39,351 nt of DNA from Thauera sp. 2A1 (GCF_009469595.2 NZ_SSXV01000034.1:1-39351), one strand, 5' to 3'. Positions 13,146 to 21,785 are shown, numbered from the stretch's first letter. Numbers and translations: made by a program. Notes: generated by a model not told the origin, from the letters alone.

Positions 13146-14651
13146 ATGTTCCTGCCCGCCCCACCCATCTATCCCGTTGCCGGCATCAGGGAAATCGAGC
13201 AAAAGCTGATCCCGTCCGCCAGGCCGCCACTCATGGAGCGTGCCGGACGAGCAACGGCCGAGGACGCGGTAAGGCTGACCATGGATCGCCCTGGTCCGAT
13301 CCTGTTTGCCTGTGGTCCGGGCAACAATGGCGGCGACGGTTTCGTCATGGCACGGCAACTGCGGCAGGCCGGTCGCGAGGTGGTGGTCGCCTTTGCCGAT
13401 GATCCGGCAAGACTGCCCACTGATGCGGGCAAGGCACACGCCGATTTCATCCATGCCGGCGGCACCACCACCTCCGAGCTGCCGAACCCGCCGGCGAGCG
13501 GCTGGGCGCTGGTTGTCGATGCTCTGTTCGGCATCGGCCTGAAGCGCGGGCTCGAAGGCCGTTATGCGGGATGGATCCAAGGGCTGAACGCCCAACGCGG
13601 CGTGCGCATGGCCCTGGATGTGCCCAGCGGACTGGATGCAGACACCGGTCGCCCGACGGGTCCATGTTTTCGCGCCACCCACACCACGACATTCATCGCC
13701 CTCAAACCGGGGCTGCTGACCAACGACGGGCCGGACCATTGCGGCGAGATTTCGGTGCAGTCGCTCGACATCGACTGCCCTGCGTGGCTGGAGCCAAGGG
13801 GGTTCGGCGTCACCCCCGCCCTGTTCGAGTCCTGCCTGCTGCCCCGCCCGCGCAACACCCACAAGGGTCGATACGGCGATGTCGGCATTCTCGGCGGCGA
13901 CGGTGGCATGGCGGGAGCGGCGCTGCTCGCCGGCCGCGCTGCGCTCTTCCTGGGTGCGGGCCGCGTCTATGTGGGGTTCATGGATCCGCAGGCGCCCACC
14001 GTGGACATCGTGCATCCAGAGCTCATGCTCCGCTCAGCCACGAGCTTGCCGCGTCAGCTCAGCGCCCTTGCGCTCGGCCCCGGTCTCGGCCAGCGCGACG
14101 CGGCACGCGCCGAGCTTTCGGCTGCGATCAGCAGCGCAGCGGCGCTGGTGCTCGACGCCGACGCCCTGAACCTGCTCGCCGCCGATTCAAGCCTGCACGG
14201 CTCCGTTGCCCGTCGAGCCGCTGCGACCGTGCTGACGCCGCACCCGGCCGAGGCCGCCAGACTGCTTGCCCGCCAGACCGCCGAGGTGCAGGCAGACCGC
14301 CTGAATGCGGCACTCGAACTGGCGGCGCGATTCAATGCCTGCATCGTGCTCAAGGGCTGCGGCAGCGTGATCGCCACGCCGGATGGCCGCTGGTACATCA
14401 ACGGCACCGGCCACCCGGGGATGGCCACCGCGGGCATGGGTGACGTGCTCACCGGCCTCTGCGCCAGCCTGCTCGCCCAGGGCTGGGCCACCGAGCAAGC
14501 CGTGATCGCCGCGGTGCACCTGCATGGTGCGGCAGCCGACCTGCTGGCGAGCGAGGGCATCGGGCCGATCGGACTGACCGCCGGCGAAGTGATCGATGCC
14601 GCGCGCCGCGTCTTCAACGGCTGGCTGGAAGAGGCCGTCAGCATGGGCTGA
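13146..14651 (+). CDS. nnr: bifunctional NAD(P)HX epimerase / ADP-dependent NAD(P)HX dehydratase
   Basis: A 501-residue fusion that repairs hydrated NADH and NADPH. The N-terminal epimerase (YjeF_N) domain has GNNGGDG (59-65) and later LDVPSGLDADTG. The C-terminal dehydratase (ribokinase-like carbohydrate kinase) domain, from about residue 230, has KGRYGDVGILGG, TPHPAEAARL, VLKGCGSVI and the nucleotide-binding GTGHPGMATAGMGD stretch. The epimerase interconverts R and S forms of NAD(P)HX and the dehydratase restores the coenzyme using ADP. The fused form is the usual bacterial arrangement. The ribosome site is GGAGAG about 7 nt upstream. Followed at 172 bases by nadC, another NAD gene; co-transcription is uncertain. 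Confidence 0.95.
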   Translation: MFLPAPPIYPVAGIREIEQKLIPSARPPLMERAGRATAEDAVRLTMDRPGPILFACGPGNNGGDGFVMARQLRQAGREVVVAFADDPARLPTDAGKAHADFIHAGGTTTSELPNPPASGWALVVDALFGIGLKRGLEGRYAGWIQGLNAQRGVRMALDVPSGLDADTGRPTGPCFRATHTTTFIALKPGLLTNDGPDHCGEISVQSLDIDCPAWLEPRGFGVTPALFESCLLPRPRNTHKGRYGDVGILGGDGGMAGAALLAGRAALFLGAGRVYVGFMDPQAPTVDIVHPELMLRSATSLPRQLSALALGPGLGQRDAARAELSAAISSAAALVLDADALNLLAADSSLHGSVARRAAATVLTPHPAEAARLLARQTAEVQADRLNAALELAARFNACIVLKGCGSVIATPDGRWYINGTGHPGMATAGMGDVLTGLCASLLAQGWATEQAVIAAVHLHGAAADLLASEGIGPIGLTAGEVIDAARRVFNGWLEEAVSMG

Positions 14652-14782
14652 CGCATCGGCCTCCTCGACGAAGCCCAAGCGCCAGGGCGTGCGTAACGCG
14701 CCGGCGTCAATGTTGAATTCGGCCCCTGCGCAACACTGCAAACGCGCGCGGCGTGCAGCCCGCCGGTGGGAGCGCCCGATGC

Positions 14783-14788
14783 TAGAAT
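14783..14788 (+). promoter_or_regulatory. -10 box, probable nadC promoter
   Basis: TAGAAT in the 172-base gap between nnr and nadC, about 36 bases before the nadC start. No good -35 box is visible 16-18 bases upstream. The rest of the gap shows nothing else recognisable. Confidence 0.35.
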
Positions 14789-14823
14789 CCAGCGCTCCTC
14801 ACCCTTCAAAGTGATTCACCGCC

Positions 14824-15669
14824 ATGCTTCCAGATCAGCTTCGCGTCGAAATCCAGCGTAACGTGGCCGCCTCGCTGGCGGAAGACATCGGCACCGGCGA
14901 CCTCACCGCGCTGCTGATCCCTGCGGGCTCCGATGCCCGCGGGCGGGTGATCACACGTGAGGAAGCGGTCATCTGCGGAACGGCGTGGTTCGATGCCACC
15001 TTTGCCGCCTTGAGCCCAAGTGCGGCAGTCGTGTGGCATGTGAAGGACGGAGACCGGGTCAAGCCGAACCAGGTGCTGTGCGACATCGTCGCCGGTGCCC
15101 GCACGCTCCTCACGGCAGAGCGCACGGCATTGAACTTCCTGCAGTTGCTGTCGGGCACGGCAACGACCACGCGGCGCTTCGTCGATGCGGTCGCCGGCAC
15201 GCGCGCAAAGATCGTTGACACCCGCAAGACCTTGCCCGGGCTGCGCCTGGCGCAAAAATACGCGGTCAAGGTCGGCGGTGGCACCAACCACCGCGTGGGC
15301 CTTTACGACGGCATCCTGATCAAGGAAAACCACATCATCGCTGCCGGCGGCATCCATCAGGTGGTCAGCGAGGCCCGCGCTTTCGCGCCCTCCAACGTCT
15401 TCATCGAGGTCGAGGTGGAAAACCTCCAGCAGCTTCAGGAGGCGCTCCATGCCGGAGTGAAGATGATCCTGCTGGACAACATGGACCTCGACCAGATGCG
15501 CGAAGCAGTGAGTCTGACTGCCGGGCGAGCCGAACTCGAGGCTTCCGGCGGCGTGAACCTGGAACGAGTGCGCGCGATCGCCGAAACCGGCGTGGACCGC
15601 ATTTCCATCGGCAGCCTCACGAAGGACATCAAGGCGCTGGATCTCTCGCTGCGCCACGTCGAGAACTGA
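14824..15669 (+). CDS. nadC: quinolinate phosphoribosyltransferase (decarboxylating)
   Basis: A 281-residue NadC. It converts quinolinate and PRPP to nicotinate mononucleotide with loss of CO2, the step joining de novo NAD synthesis to the shared pathway. Visible family motifs include EDIGTGDLT (20-28), TRKTLPGLR (133-141), GGGTNHRVGLYDG (151-163) and ILIKENH, which carry the basic residues that bind quinolinate and PRPP, and the C-terminal EASGGVNLE and DRISIGSLT of the phosphate-binding barrel. Length is standard. No nadA or nadB is present in the window. A 10-bp hairpin separates it from the convergent flavoprotein gene. Confidence 0.97.
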   Translation: MLPDQLRVEIQRNVAASLAEDIGTGDLTALLIPAGSDARGRVITREEAVICGTAWFDATFAALSPSAAVVWHVKDGDRVKPNQVLCDIVAGARTLLTAERTALNFLQLLSGTATTTRRFVDAVAGTRAKIVDTRKTLPGLRLAQKYAVKVGGGTNHRVGLYDGILIKENHIIAAGGIHQVVSEARAFAPSNVFIEVEVENLQQLQEALHAGVKMILLDNMDLDQMREAVSLTAGRAELEASGGVNLERVRAIAETGVDRISIGSLTKDIKALDLSLRHVEN

Positions 15670-15680
15670 AGCCCGTCTGC

Positions 15681-15710
15681 CTTCCGCGCTGCCAGACTGT
15701 AGCGCGGAAG
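15681..15710. terminator. hairpin between convergent nadC and flavoprotein gene
   Basis: A perfect 10-bp stem CTTCCGCGCT/AGCGCGGAAG with a 10-base loop in the 52-base gap between convergent genes. There is no T-run on either side, so it may act as a weak bidirectional terminator or 3'-end stabiliser. Confidence 0.5.
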
Positions 15711-15721
15711 CTGTTCGGCAT

Positions 15722-16999
15722 TCAGTCGTTTTCGAGGCGCAGGATGCCCAGCGCCTTGAGCACATACTTCTCGTACACCGGCTCGGTCGAGCCTGTCTTC
15801 ATCTTGTGCAGGAAGTACTTCTCGAAGGCGATCTTCGCCATGTGCACCCACTTGCCCTTCTTGAACCAGTTGACGTTGCGGGGCGGGATCTGCGGCAGGG
15901 CGACGAAGGCGGCACCGGTATCGCCCATGTCGGCCAGGCAGATTGCATTCCACGTGGCCTTGGCCGTTGCGGCGCGGCCTTCGATGTCGGCCACGATGTT
16001 CTCGACGATGGCGCTCACCATGGTCTCGATCATGTAGCCGGTCTTGGGCGCACCGGTCGGCACCGGAGTGGTCTCCACCGGCGGAATCGCGACACAGACT
16101 CCGGCGGAAAAGATGTTGCGGTACTTCTTGCTGCGCTGATGTTCGTCGATCAGCACGAAGCCGCGCGGATTTCCCAAGCCTTCCACCGCAGCCACCGCAT
16201 CCACGCCCTTGAAGGCGGGCAGCATCATCGAGAAGCGGAACGCCAGCTCATGCTCGCGCAGCGGATTGCCCATGCCGTCCAGCTCGGTGGTAAACAGCTT
16301 GCCCGCCTCCACGCGGGTGGTACGCGCATTGGTGATCCACTTGATGTCGCGATTGCGAAACTCGCTTTCGAGCATGGACTTGGAATCACCCACTCCGCCC
16401 AGCCCCAGGTGCCCGATGTAGGGCTCGCTGGTCACGAAAGTGATCGGCACCTTGTTGCGGATCTTGCGGCGACGCAGATCCGCGTCGACGATGAAGGCGA
16501 ATTCGTAGGCGGGTCCGAAACAGCTGGCACCCGGCATCGCCCCGATGACGACCGCGCCCGGGTCAGCGAGGAATTTCTCATAGGCGACAAGCGTCCTTTC
16601 CGCGTGATCGACGGTGCAGATGGACTGTGTGTAACCGCCATCCGGCCCCGCTCCAGGCACCTCTTCGAAGGCCAGCCGCGGGCCGGTCGTCAGCACCAGA
16701 TAGTCGTAGTCCAGCATGCTCCCGTCGGCGAGCAGCAGGCGGTTGTTTTCCGGCTCCAGCGCCGTGACACGTTGCACGACGAAATCGATGCCTTTCCTTT
16801 CCAGGTGAGGCCGAACGTGGACGATGACGTCCTCGCGCTTGCGCCAGCCCACCGCCACCCACGGATTGGAGGGCACGAACTGGAAATAATCCGTCGCGTT
16901 GACGAGCGTCACACGATGCCCGGAACCTAGTTTCGCGCGCAACTCATAAGCTGCCGGCATGCCGCCGATGCCGGCCCCCACTACGACGATGTGTGCCAT
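15722..16999 (-). CDS. FAD-dependent oxidoreductase, sulfide:quinone oxidoreductase-like
   Basis: A 425-residue flavoprotein of the disulfide-reductase superfamily. It has an N-terminal FAD-binding GxGxxG (GAGIGG, 8-13), a second nucleotide-binding region (LVLTTGPRLAF) and a C-terminal FAD motif. Three cysteines, Cys128, Cys160 (in GASCFGPAYEF) and Cys354 (in NAICLADMG), fall close to the positions 128, 160 and 356 reported for Acidithiobacillus SQR, which supports sulfide oxidation to polysulfide with electrons passed to quinone; the match is by spacing only. The C terminus is rich in aromatic and basic residues, fitting peripheral membrane attachment. The start at 16999 (MAHIVVVG) has AGGAG at good spacing; the ATGs at 17005 and 17023 are less suited. 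It stands alone. Confidence 0.8.
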   Translation of the reverse strand: MAHIVVVGAGIGGMPAAYELRAKLGSGHRVTLVNATDYFQFVPSNPWVAVGWRKREDVIVHVRPHLERKGIDFVVQRVTALEPENNRLLLADGSMLDYDYLVLTTGPRLAFEEVPGAGPDGGYTQSICTVDHAERTLVAYEKFLADPGAVVIGAMPGASCFGPAYEFAFIVDADLRRRKIRNKVPITFVTSEPYIGHLGLGGVGDSKSMLESEFRNRDIKWITNARTTRVEAGKLFTTELDGMGNPLREHELAFRFSMMLPAFKGVDAVAAVEGLGNPRGFVLIDEHQRSKKYRNIFSAGVCVAIPPVETTPVPTGAPKTGYMIETMVSAIVENIVADIEGRAATAKATWNAICLADMGDTGAAFVALPQIPPRNVNWFKKGKWVHMAKIAFEKYFLHKMKTGSTEPVYEKYVLKALGILRLEND

Positions 17000-17069
17000 C
17001 TCCATCTCCTCCGGGGCGGTCATTTTCGTCTGCTGGGTAACCGGCTGCCTGGTCCGCCGCTCAAGCCGC

Positions 17070-17125
17070 TTGCGACTACCTTATTATCATTTGCTTATAT
17101 TTACAATAGCCGCCAAGCGCGAGCG
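17070..17125 (-). promoter_or_regulatory. AT-rich promoter region of SQR-like gene
   Basis: A markedly AT-rich patch (about 17076-17108) in otherwise GC-rich DNA, 75-110 bases before the flavoprotein start. On the minus strand TATTGT, 16 bases, then TAATAA can be read as a sigma70-like promoter. No clean dyad could be defined for a regulator. Confidence 0.35.
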
Positions 17126-17162
17126 ATTCAAGACAGACAACCGCGCATGTGCCCCCCAGGCC

Positions 17163-17867
17163 CTATTCGATCTCGATCGTGATCGAGGGGTTCGTCCCGC
17201 CGCGGCGCCGCCGCTCGGCGCGGATCAGATCCGCGATATCGGTGTTTGAATTCTGCAGCGCCCAGTCATCCGCGGTGAGCCCCGCATCATTGACCAGATC
17301 GAGATCCACCTTCGGTAGCTTGAGCAAGCGGCGCACGACGTCGATATGCCCGTTGCGCGCCGCGATCATGAGCGGCGTGGACTTGTTCGGCGCCAGCGCG
17401 TTGACGTCGGCCCCCGCGGCGAGCAGCTTCTCAACCAGCGCCAGCCGCCCCTCGAACGCTGCGTAGTGCAGCGCCGCCCAGCCTTGCTGGTTCACAGGGG
17501 CGCCCGCCTTCATCAACCTGTCCACAACCTTGTCGTGTCCGGCCAGCACCGCGAGCATCAGCGCGGAATCCCCGGCGAGGTTGCGCTTGCCGGGGTCAGC
17601 CCGGTGTTTCAGCAGGGCATTGACCGTCGCCAGCTCCCCTTCGCGAGCGGCAAGGATCAACAGGGTGTTTCCCTGGGCATCGACAGTGTCGGGATCGATG
17701 CCACGTTCGAGCAGCCCGACGAGTTGCGACGTGTCGCCCAGTCTCGCCGAACTCAGGGCGTCCTCGTAGCTGCCGGCGCGGGCCGGTGCAACGCCTACCA
17801 GGATGCAGGCGGACGCGACCAGCAGGGTACGCAGCACCGCACGGGAGAAGCGGTCAGATTTGTGCAT
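17163..17867 (-). CDS. exported ankyrin-repeat protein
   Basis: A 234-residue protein with an N-terminal signal peptide (basic MHKSDRFSRAVLR, then a hydrophobic core and APARAG cleavage site near residue 31) followed by about five ankyrin repeats, recognisable as repeated G-x-T/A-x-L-x-x-A-A-x-x-G units (for example NTLLILAAREGEL, AALHYAAFEGRL, TPLMIAARNGHI). The C terminus is basic, then acidic. Ankyrin repeats mediate protein-protein contacts; a periplasmic partner is not known. The start at 17867 is inside the end of the tatD gene (14-base overlap), so it is probably translationally coupled; no strong ribosome site is visible. It is the last gene of the mltG-tmk-holB-pilZ-tatD run. Confidence 0.87.
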   Translation of the reverse strand: MHKSDRFSRAVLRTLLVASACILVGVAPARAGSYEDALSSARLGDTSQLVGLLERGIDPDTVDAQGNTLLILAAREGELATVNALLKHRADPGKRNLAGDSALMLAVLAGHDKVVDRLMKAGAPVNQQGWAALHYAAFEGRLALVEKLLAAGADVNALAPNKSTPLMIAARNGHIDVVRRLLKLPKVDLDLVNDAGLTADDWALQNSNTDIADLIRAERRRRGGTNPSITIEIE

Positions 17868-18624
17868 GGCGGAAAAGTCGAAAGAAGTTCTCGGTGGTTG
17901 CCTGTTCGATGCGCTCAAGGGGTTCGTCGCGCAACTGCGCCAGCTCCTCCGCCACATGCACGACCCAACCCGGCTCGTTGGTCTTGCCACGGTGCGGCAC
18001 CGGCGCAAGGTAAGGGGCATCGGTCTCGATCAGCAGGCGCTCGAGCGGGATGCACCTGGCCACCTCCTTCAGCTCCTTCGCGTTGCGGAAGGTGACGATG
18101 CCCGAGAAGGAGATGTAGAAGCCCATCTCGAGAGCGGCCTCGGCCACCTCGCGGGTCTCGGTGAAGCAATGCATCACGCCGCCCGCCTCGTGCGCATTTT
18201 CCTCGCGCATCAGGCGCAGGGTGTCTGCCGCGGCACTGCGCGTATGCACCACCAGGGGCTTGCCGCAGGCGCGTGCCGCACGGATATGCGTACGAAAACG
18301 TGCGCGCTGCCACTCCGGCTCGTCCTTGTTCCAGTAGTAGTCCAGCCCCGTTTCACCGATCCCCACCACACGCGGGTGATCCGCGAGATGGACGAGTTCG
18401 GCTTCGTCCGGCTCGTGGCAGTCGGCGTTGTCCGGATGCACGCCGACCGTCGCCCACAAGTTGGCGTGGCGCTCGGCAAGTGCCCGGACACGCGGGAAAT
18501 CTTCGATCCTGACGCTGATGCACAGCGCATGGGCGACACGGTTGGCCGCCATCGTGGCGAGAATCTCGTCCTCACGGGCGACGAGATCGGGGAAATCGAG
18601 GTGGCAGTGCGAGTCGATGAACAT
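17854..18624 (-). CDS. TatD family metal-dependent hydrolase/DNase
   Basis: A 256-residue TIM-barrel hydrolase of the TatD/YcfH group. Metal ligands are visible: His7 and His9 (DSHCH), Glu91 (GIGETGLDYYW), His127 (VVHTRS), His152 (MHCFTE) and Asp202 (ETDAPYL). Family members are Mg-dependent 3'-5' nucleases or D-aminoacyl hydrolases; which applies to this copy is not known. Its place after mltG, tmk, holB and pilZ is the conserved position of the YcfH-type member. It starts nine bases after the pilZ stop. Confidence 0.95.
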   Translation of the reverse strand: MFIDSHCHLDFPDLVAREDEILATMAANRVAHALCISVRIEDFPRVRALAERHANLWATVGVHPDNADCHEPDEAELVHLADHPRVVGIGETGLDYYWNKDEPEWQRARFRTHIRAARACGKPLVVHTRSAAADTLRLMREENAHEAGGVMHCFTETREVAEAALEMGFYISFSGIVTFRNAKELKEVARCIPLERLLIETDAPYLAPVPHRGKTNEPGWVVHVAEELAQLRDEPLERIEQATTENFFRLFRHAQI

Positions 18625-18633
18625 CCGCAGCTT

Positions 18634-18999
18634 TCAGAGGGTGTGAGTCGGTCGGTTGGTGCCCAGGTGCCCTGCAAGTATCTGCTCGATACGGCCGCGC
18701 AGCACCTTTCCTGAATCATCGCCGGAAAAATGCACGCCGATTCCCTGGGTCTTTCCACCCTGCGCGCCCGTCGGCGTAATCCAGACCACCGTCCCGGCGA
18801 TCGGATGCTTCGTCGGGTCATCCATCAACTGCAACAGCATGAAGACCTCATCGCCGACGTTGTAAGACTTGGGCGTGGGGATGAAGATGCCGCCGTTGGT
18901 GAGGAAGGGCATGTACGCCGCGTAGAGGGCGGACTTGGAACTGATGTTCAGGGACAGCACCGTGGGCCGCGCCACCTGGCCCCGAGGTTTGTCGCTCAT
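18634..18999 (-). CDS. pilZ: PilZ domain protein (type IV pilus assembly type)
   Basis: A 121-residue single-domain PilZ protein, resembling Pseudomonas PilZ, which is needed for type IV pilus assembly and lacks the classical c-di-GMP RxxxR and DxSxxG motifs; these are also not evident here. Core features include GGIFIPTPKSYNVGDEVF and the HFSGDDSGKVLRGRIE region. The location next to holB is the conserved one in Pseudomonas and betaproteobacteria. Its start overlaps the holB stop (ATGA), so translation is coupled. No pilus structural genes lie in the window. Confidence 0.93.
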   Translation of the reverse strand: MSDKPRGQVARPTVLSLNISSKSALYAAYMPFLTNGGIFIPTPKSYNVGDEVFMLLQLMDDPTKHPIAGTVVWITPTGAQGGKTQGIGVHFSGDDSGKVLRGRIEQILAGHLGTNRPTHTL

Positions 19000-20051
19000 T
19001 CGCGCGCTCCGGTTATGGCCCGCGCGTAACGCAGCAGCATGTCCTCCAGGAACAGGCGGAGATTCAGCGGGTGCTGGGCCACGCGGGCGATCTGGGCAAA
19101 ATCATTGTAGCAGTTGCTCACCGCTGCCACGCTGGCACGGCTCGCCAGCGCCGACAGCACGCCTTCCTGCGCCGGAAAGAAGCGGACGCGGCCACCGAGG
19201 CGAAGCGCCGCGAGATCGCTGACCCAGCGCTGCATCCAGGCGACGAGTTGGGGCAGGCCGAAACCCGCTGCAGCCGACTCCTTCGCCTTCAGCCAGGACT
19301 CCCATTGCGCCGCAAGACGCAGCGCGTTGGCGGTGCTGACCTGGCCGAGATCGCGCACGAAACGGGCCAGCAGGCTGGCACCCCCGGCCGCAGCAAGGCG
19401 TTCGGCCGCCAGCGGCATGCCACCACACACGCCAAGGAGCGCAGACACTTCCTTTCCCGCCTGAGAACGCCAGTGCGCAAGCGCGGCGTCGTCCGGGCGC
19501 GAGAACGCCCATTGCTGGCAACGGCTGCGTATGGTCGGCAGCAGACGTCGTGGTTCCGAGGATACCAGCACGAACACGCAGCCGGCAGGCGGCTCCTCGA
19601 GCAGCTTGAGGAGGGCATTGGCAGTGAACACGTTCATCGCCTCGGCGGGGTCGATCAACACGACCCGCCGCGCGCTGTGGTGCCCGGTGACGCTGAGCGC
19701 GGACTGCAGCTCGCGGATCTGGTCGATGACGATCTGGCTCGATTTCGGCTTGCCGGACGGGGATTCGCGCGCGCCCTCACCCTCGGCACCTTCCACATCC
19801 TCGGCGTCGGCGGCGGGAATCACCAGATGCAGATCGGGATGGTTGCCCGACAGCCGCCACCGGCAGGCCTCGCAGTGCCCGCAAGACTGGCCGTCGGCGG
19901 CGGGCGAGTCGCACAGCAGCCGCGCCGCCAGCGTCTCCGCCAGCAGACGCTTTCCCAGCCCTGGCGGGCCGACGAAGAGCAGCGCGTGTGGCAGGCGCTC
20001 GCCGAGATCGACGAGGCGCACCCAGGTGTGCTGCAGCCACGGTGGCATCAT
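18996..20051 (-). CDS. holB: DNA polymerase III delta' subunit
   Basis: A 351-residue clamp-loader subunit. The AAA+ N-terminal domain has GPPGLGKR (28-35), a zinc module with Cys47, Cys57, Cys60 and Cys63, and a sensor stretch (LLKLLEEPPAGCVFVLVSS). With delta and gamma/tau it loads the beta sliding clamp. The P-loop ends in Lys-Arg rather than Lys-Thr/Ser, in keeping with delta' not being an active ATPase. A low-complexity acidic linker (about residues 75-95) interrupts the AAA+ domain. The start at 20051 overlaps the tmk stop (ATGA). Confidence 0.96.
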   Translation of the reverse strand: MMPPWLQHTWVRLVDLGERLPHALLFVGPPGLGKRLLAETLAARLLCDSPAADGQSCGHCEACRWRLSGNHPDLHLVIPAADAEDVEGAEGEGARESPSGKPKSSQIVIDQIRELQSALSVTGHHSARRVVLIDPAEAMNVFTANALLKLLEEPPAGCVFVLVSSEPRRLLPTIRSRCQQWAFSRPDDAALAHWRSQAGKEVSALLGVCGGMPLAAERLAAAGGASLLARFVRDLGQVSTANALRLAAQWESWLKAKESAAAGFGLPQLVAWMQRWVSDLAALRLGGRVRFFPAQEGVLSALASRASVAAVSNCYNDFAQIARVAQHPLNLRLFLEDMLLRYARAITGARE

Positions 20052-20686
20052 GCGAAGAAACGCTCCGCCAGCAGACGCTCGATCTCGGCCTGGATGCGCT
20101 CAGGCGGGCGGTCCGCGTCGATCACGCAGACGCGTGGCGGGGCAGTGCGCGCGCGTTCCAGATAGGCATCGCGCACACGCTCGAAGAAATCGCGCTGCTC
20201 GCGCTCGAAACGGTCGGGATGCGCGCCACTGGCCGACATGCGCGCCGCAGCCACCGCGGGCGAGAGGTCGAACACCAGGGTCAGGTCGGGCTGGAAGTCC
20301 GGATGCACCCAGGCCTCCAGCGCGTCGAACTTGTCGCGAGCGAGGCCGCGTCCGCCCACCTGGTAGGCATAGGTGGCATCGGAAAAACGATCGCATACCA
20401 CCCAGCGTCCCGCCTCTAGCGCAGGCAGGATGCGGGCGGCGAGGTGCTCGCGCCGTGCGGCGAACATCAGCATCGCCTCGGTCTCGAGATGCATGGGCTC
20501 GTGCAGCAGCAACTCGCGCAGCCGCTCGCCCAGCGGCGTGCCGCCCGGCTCACGCGACTGCTCGACCTCAATGCCACGCGCGCGCAGCGCCGCAACCGCT
20601 GCGGCGATCTGGCTGCTCTTGCCGGCGCCATCGATGCCTTCGAAGGTGATGAAGCGGCCGCGCGCGGCCGGGCCCCTGTGCGTCAA
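20048..20686 (-). CDS. tmk: thymidylate kinase, TTG start
   Basis: A 212-residue dTMP kinase that makes dTDP for DNA synthesis. The P-loop is GIDGAGKSS (17-25), preceded by FITFEG; the DR motif is in VCDRFSDATYAYQ, with the substrate-binding QVGGRG and REPGGTPLGE stretches. The start is assigned to the TTG at 20684-20686: it overlaps the mltG stop (TTGA), has GGGAGAG about 5 nt upstream, and gives the normal family length. The only upstream in-frame ATG (20887) would add 67 residues antisense-like in composition and lying within mltG. A TTG start may keep Tmk low relative to MltG. Confidence 0.95.
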   Translation of the reverse strand: MTHRGPAARGRFITFEGIDGAGKSSQIAAAVAALRARGIEVEQSREPGGTPLGERLRELLLHEPMHLETEAMLMFAARREHLAARILPALEAGRWVVCDRFSDATYAYQVGGRGLARDKFDALEAWVHPDFQPDLTLVFDLSPAVAAARMSASGAHPDRFEREQRDFFERVRDAYLERARTAPPRVCVIDADRPPERIQAEIERLLAERFFA

Positions 20687-21696
20687 TTCGCTCTCCCGTT
20701 GCGTATGAAGCGGTCCACTGCCCGATTGTGGTCGTCGAGGCTGCGCGAGAACTGGCTGCTGCCATCGCCGCGGGCGACGAAATACAGGTAATCGCTCTGC
20801 TGCGGCCGCACCGCTGCGCGCAGGGCGTCGGGGCCGGGCATCGCGATCGGCGTCGGCGGCAAGCCCGGGCGCGTGTAGGTGTTCCACGGATGGTCGGTGT
20901 CCAGATCCTTGCGCCGCAGCTTGCCGTCGAAGTCCGCGCCGAGGCCATAGATCACCGACGGGTCGGTCTGCAGCGGCATGCCGATACGCAGCCGGTTCGA
21001 GAACACCGAGGCGACGAGCCCCCTGTCGTCCGCCCGCCCAGTCTCCTTCTCGACGATGGAGGCCAGGATGAGCGCCTCGTAGGGGCTCTTCAGCGGCGAG
21101 GCCGGATCGCGCTCAGCCCAGGCGGCGGCCAGCCGCTTCTGCATCGATCCATACGCACGCTTGAGCACCGCGAGCGCGCCGGAGTGTTTGTCGAAGAGGT
21201 ACGTATCGGGGAAGAACAGCCCTTCGGGATGCGTCTCGCTGGCCCCGATCCGGCCCAGGATATCCGCGTCCGACAGCCCTGCGGTATCGGCGACCAGATC
21301 GGGCGTGGTTTCGAGCGCCTGGCGCACCTGGCGGAAATTCCAGCCCTCGACCAGCAGCACGGCACCTTGCGAAACGTCGCCATCCGACAGTTTCAGGATC
21401 AGTTGCCAGGGCGTCACGCCCGTGTGCACCTCGTAACTCCCGGCCTTGATGCGATTCGCCCGGCCCGAAATCTGCGCCAGCCAGGTGAGGAGACGAGGCT
21501 GTACGGCGACTCCGGAAGCGGCGATGTGGTTGGCAGCCTGGCGCATCCCAAGGCCACGCTGGACAGTGAAATCGACCACCGGCGCACGCAGCTCGATCGG
21601 CTTATGGGCGAACCAGAACCCCACGCTGGTGAGCGCGACAACGAACGCAACCAGCATCAGCAGGAATGGCGTGGCACGTCGAAGGAAGGGTTTCAT
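20683..21696 (-). CDS. mltG: endolytic murein transglycosylase MltG
   Basis: A 337-residue YceG-family inner-membrane lytic transglycosylase. It has one N-terminal transmembrane helix (about 9-29, FLLMLVAFVVALTSVGFWFA), a LysM-like subdomain and the YceG catalytic domain. The catalytic glutamate is Glu218 in IVEKETG, the same number as in E. coli MltG. It cleaves nascent glycan strands and is thought to set strand length. The start at 21696 precedes the typical basic-plus-hydrophobic anchor; in-frame sequence upstream to 21864 looks non-coding. First gene of a six-gene run, and divergent from ygfZ, an arrangement common in betaproteobacteria. Confidence 0.96.
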   Translation of the reverse strand: MKPFLRRATPFLLMLVAFVVALTSVGFWFAHKPIELRAPVVDFTVQRGLGMRQAANHIAASGVAVQPRLLTWLAQISGRANRIKAGSYEVHTGVTPWQLILKLSDGDVSQGAVLLVEGWNFRQVRQALETTPDLVADTAGLSDADILGRIGASETHPEGLFFPDTYLFDKHSGALAVLKRAYGSMQKRLAAAWAERDPASPLKSPYEALILASIVEKETGRADDRGLVASVFSNRLRIGMPLQTDPSVIYGLGADFDGKLRRKDLDTDHPWNTYTRPGLPPTPIAMPGPDALRAAVRPQQSDYLYFVARGDGSSQFSRSLDDHNRAVDRFIRNGRAN

Positions 21697-21785
21697 GCGA
21701 GTTCGTCTGCAGGGCGGCCGCGAAGCCAGGCGGGGCGGCGGGTGAAACACGTGGCGGCAAGGGCTGTCGCCTGGCGGCGGGGACC

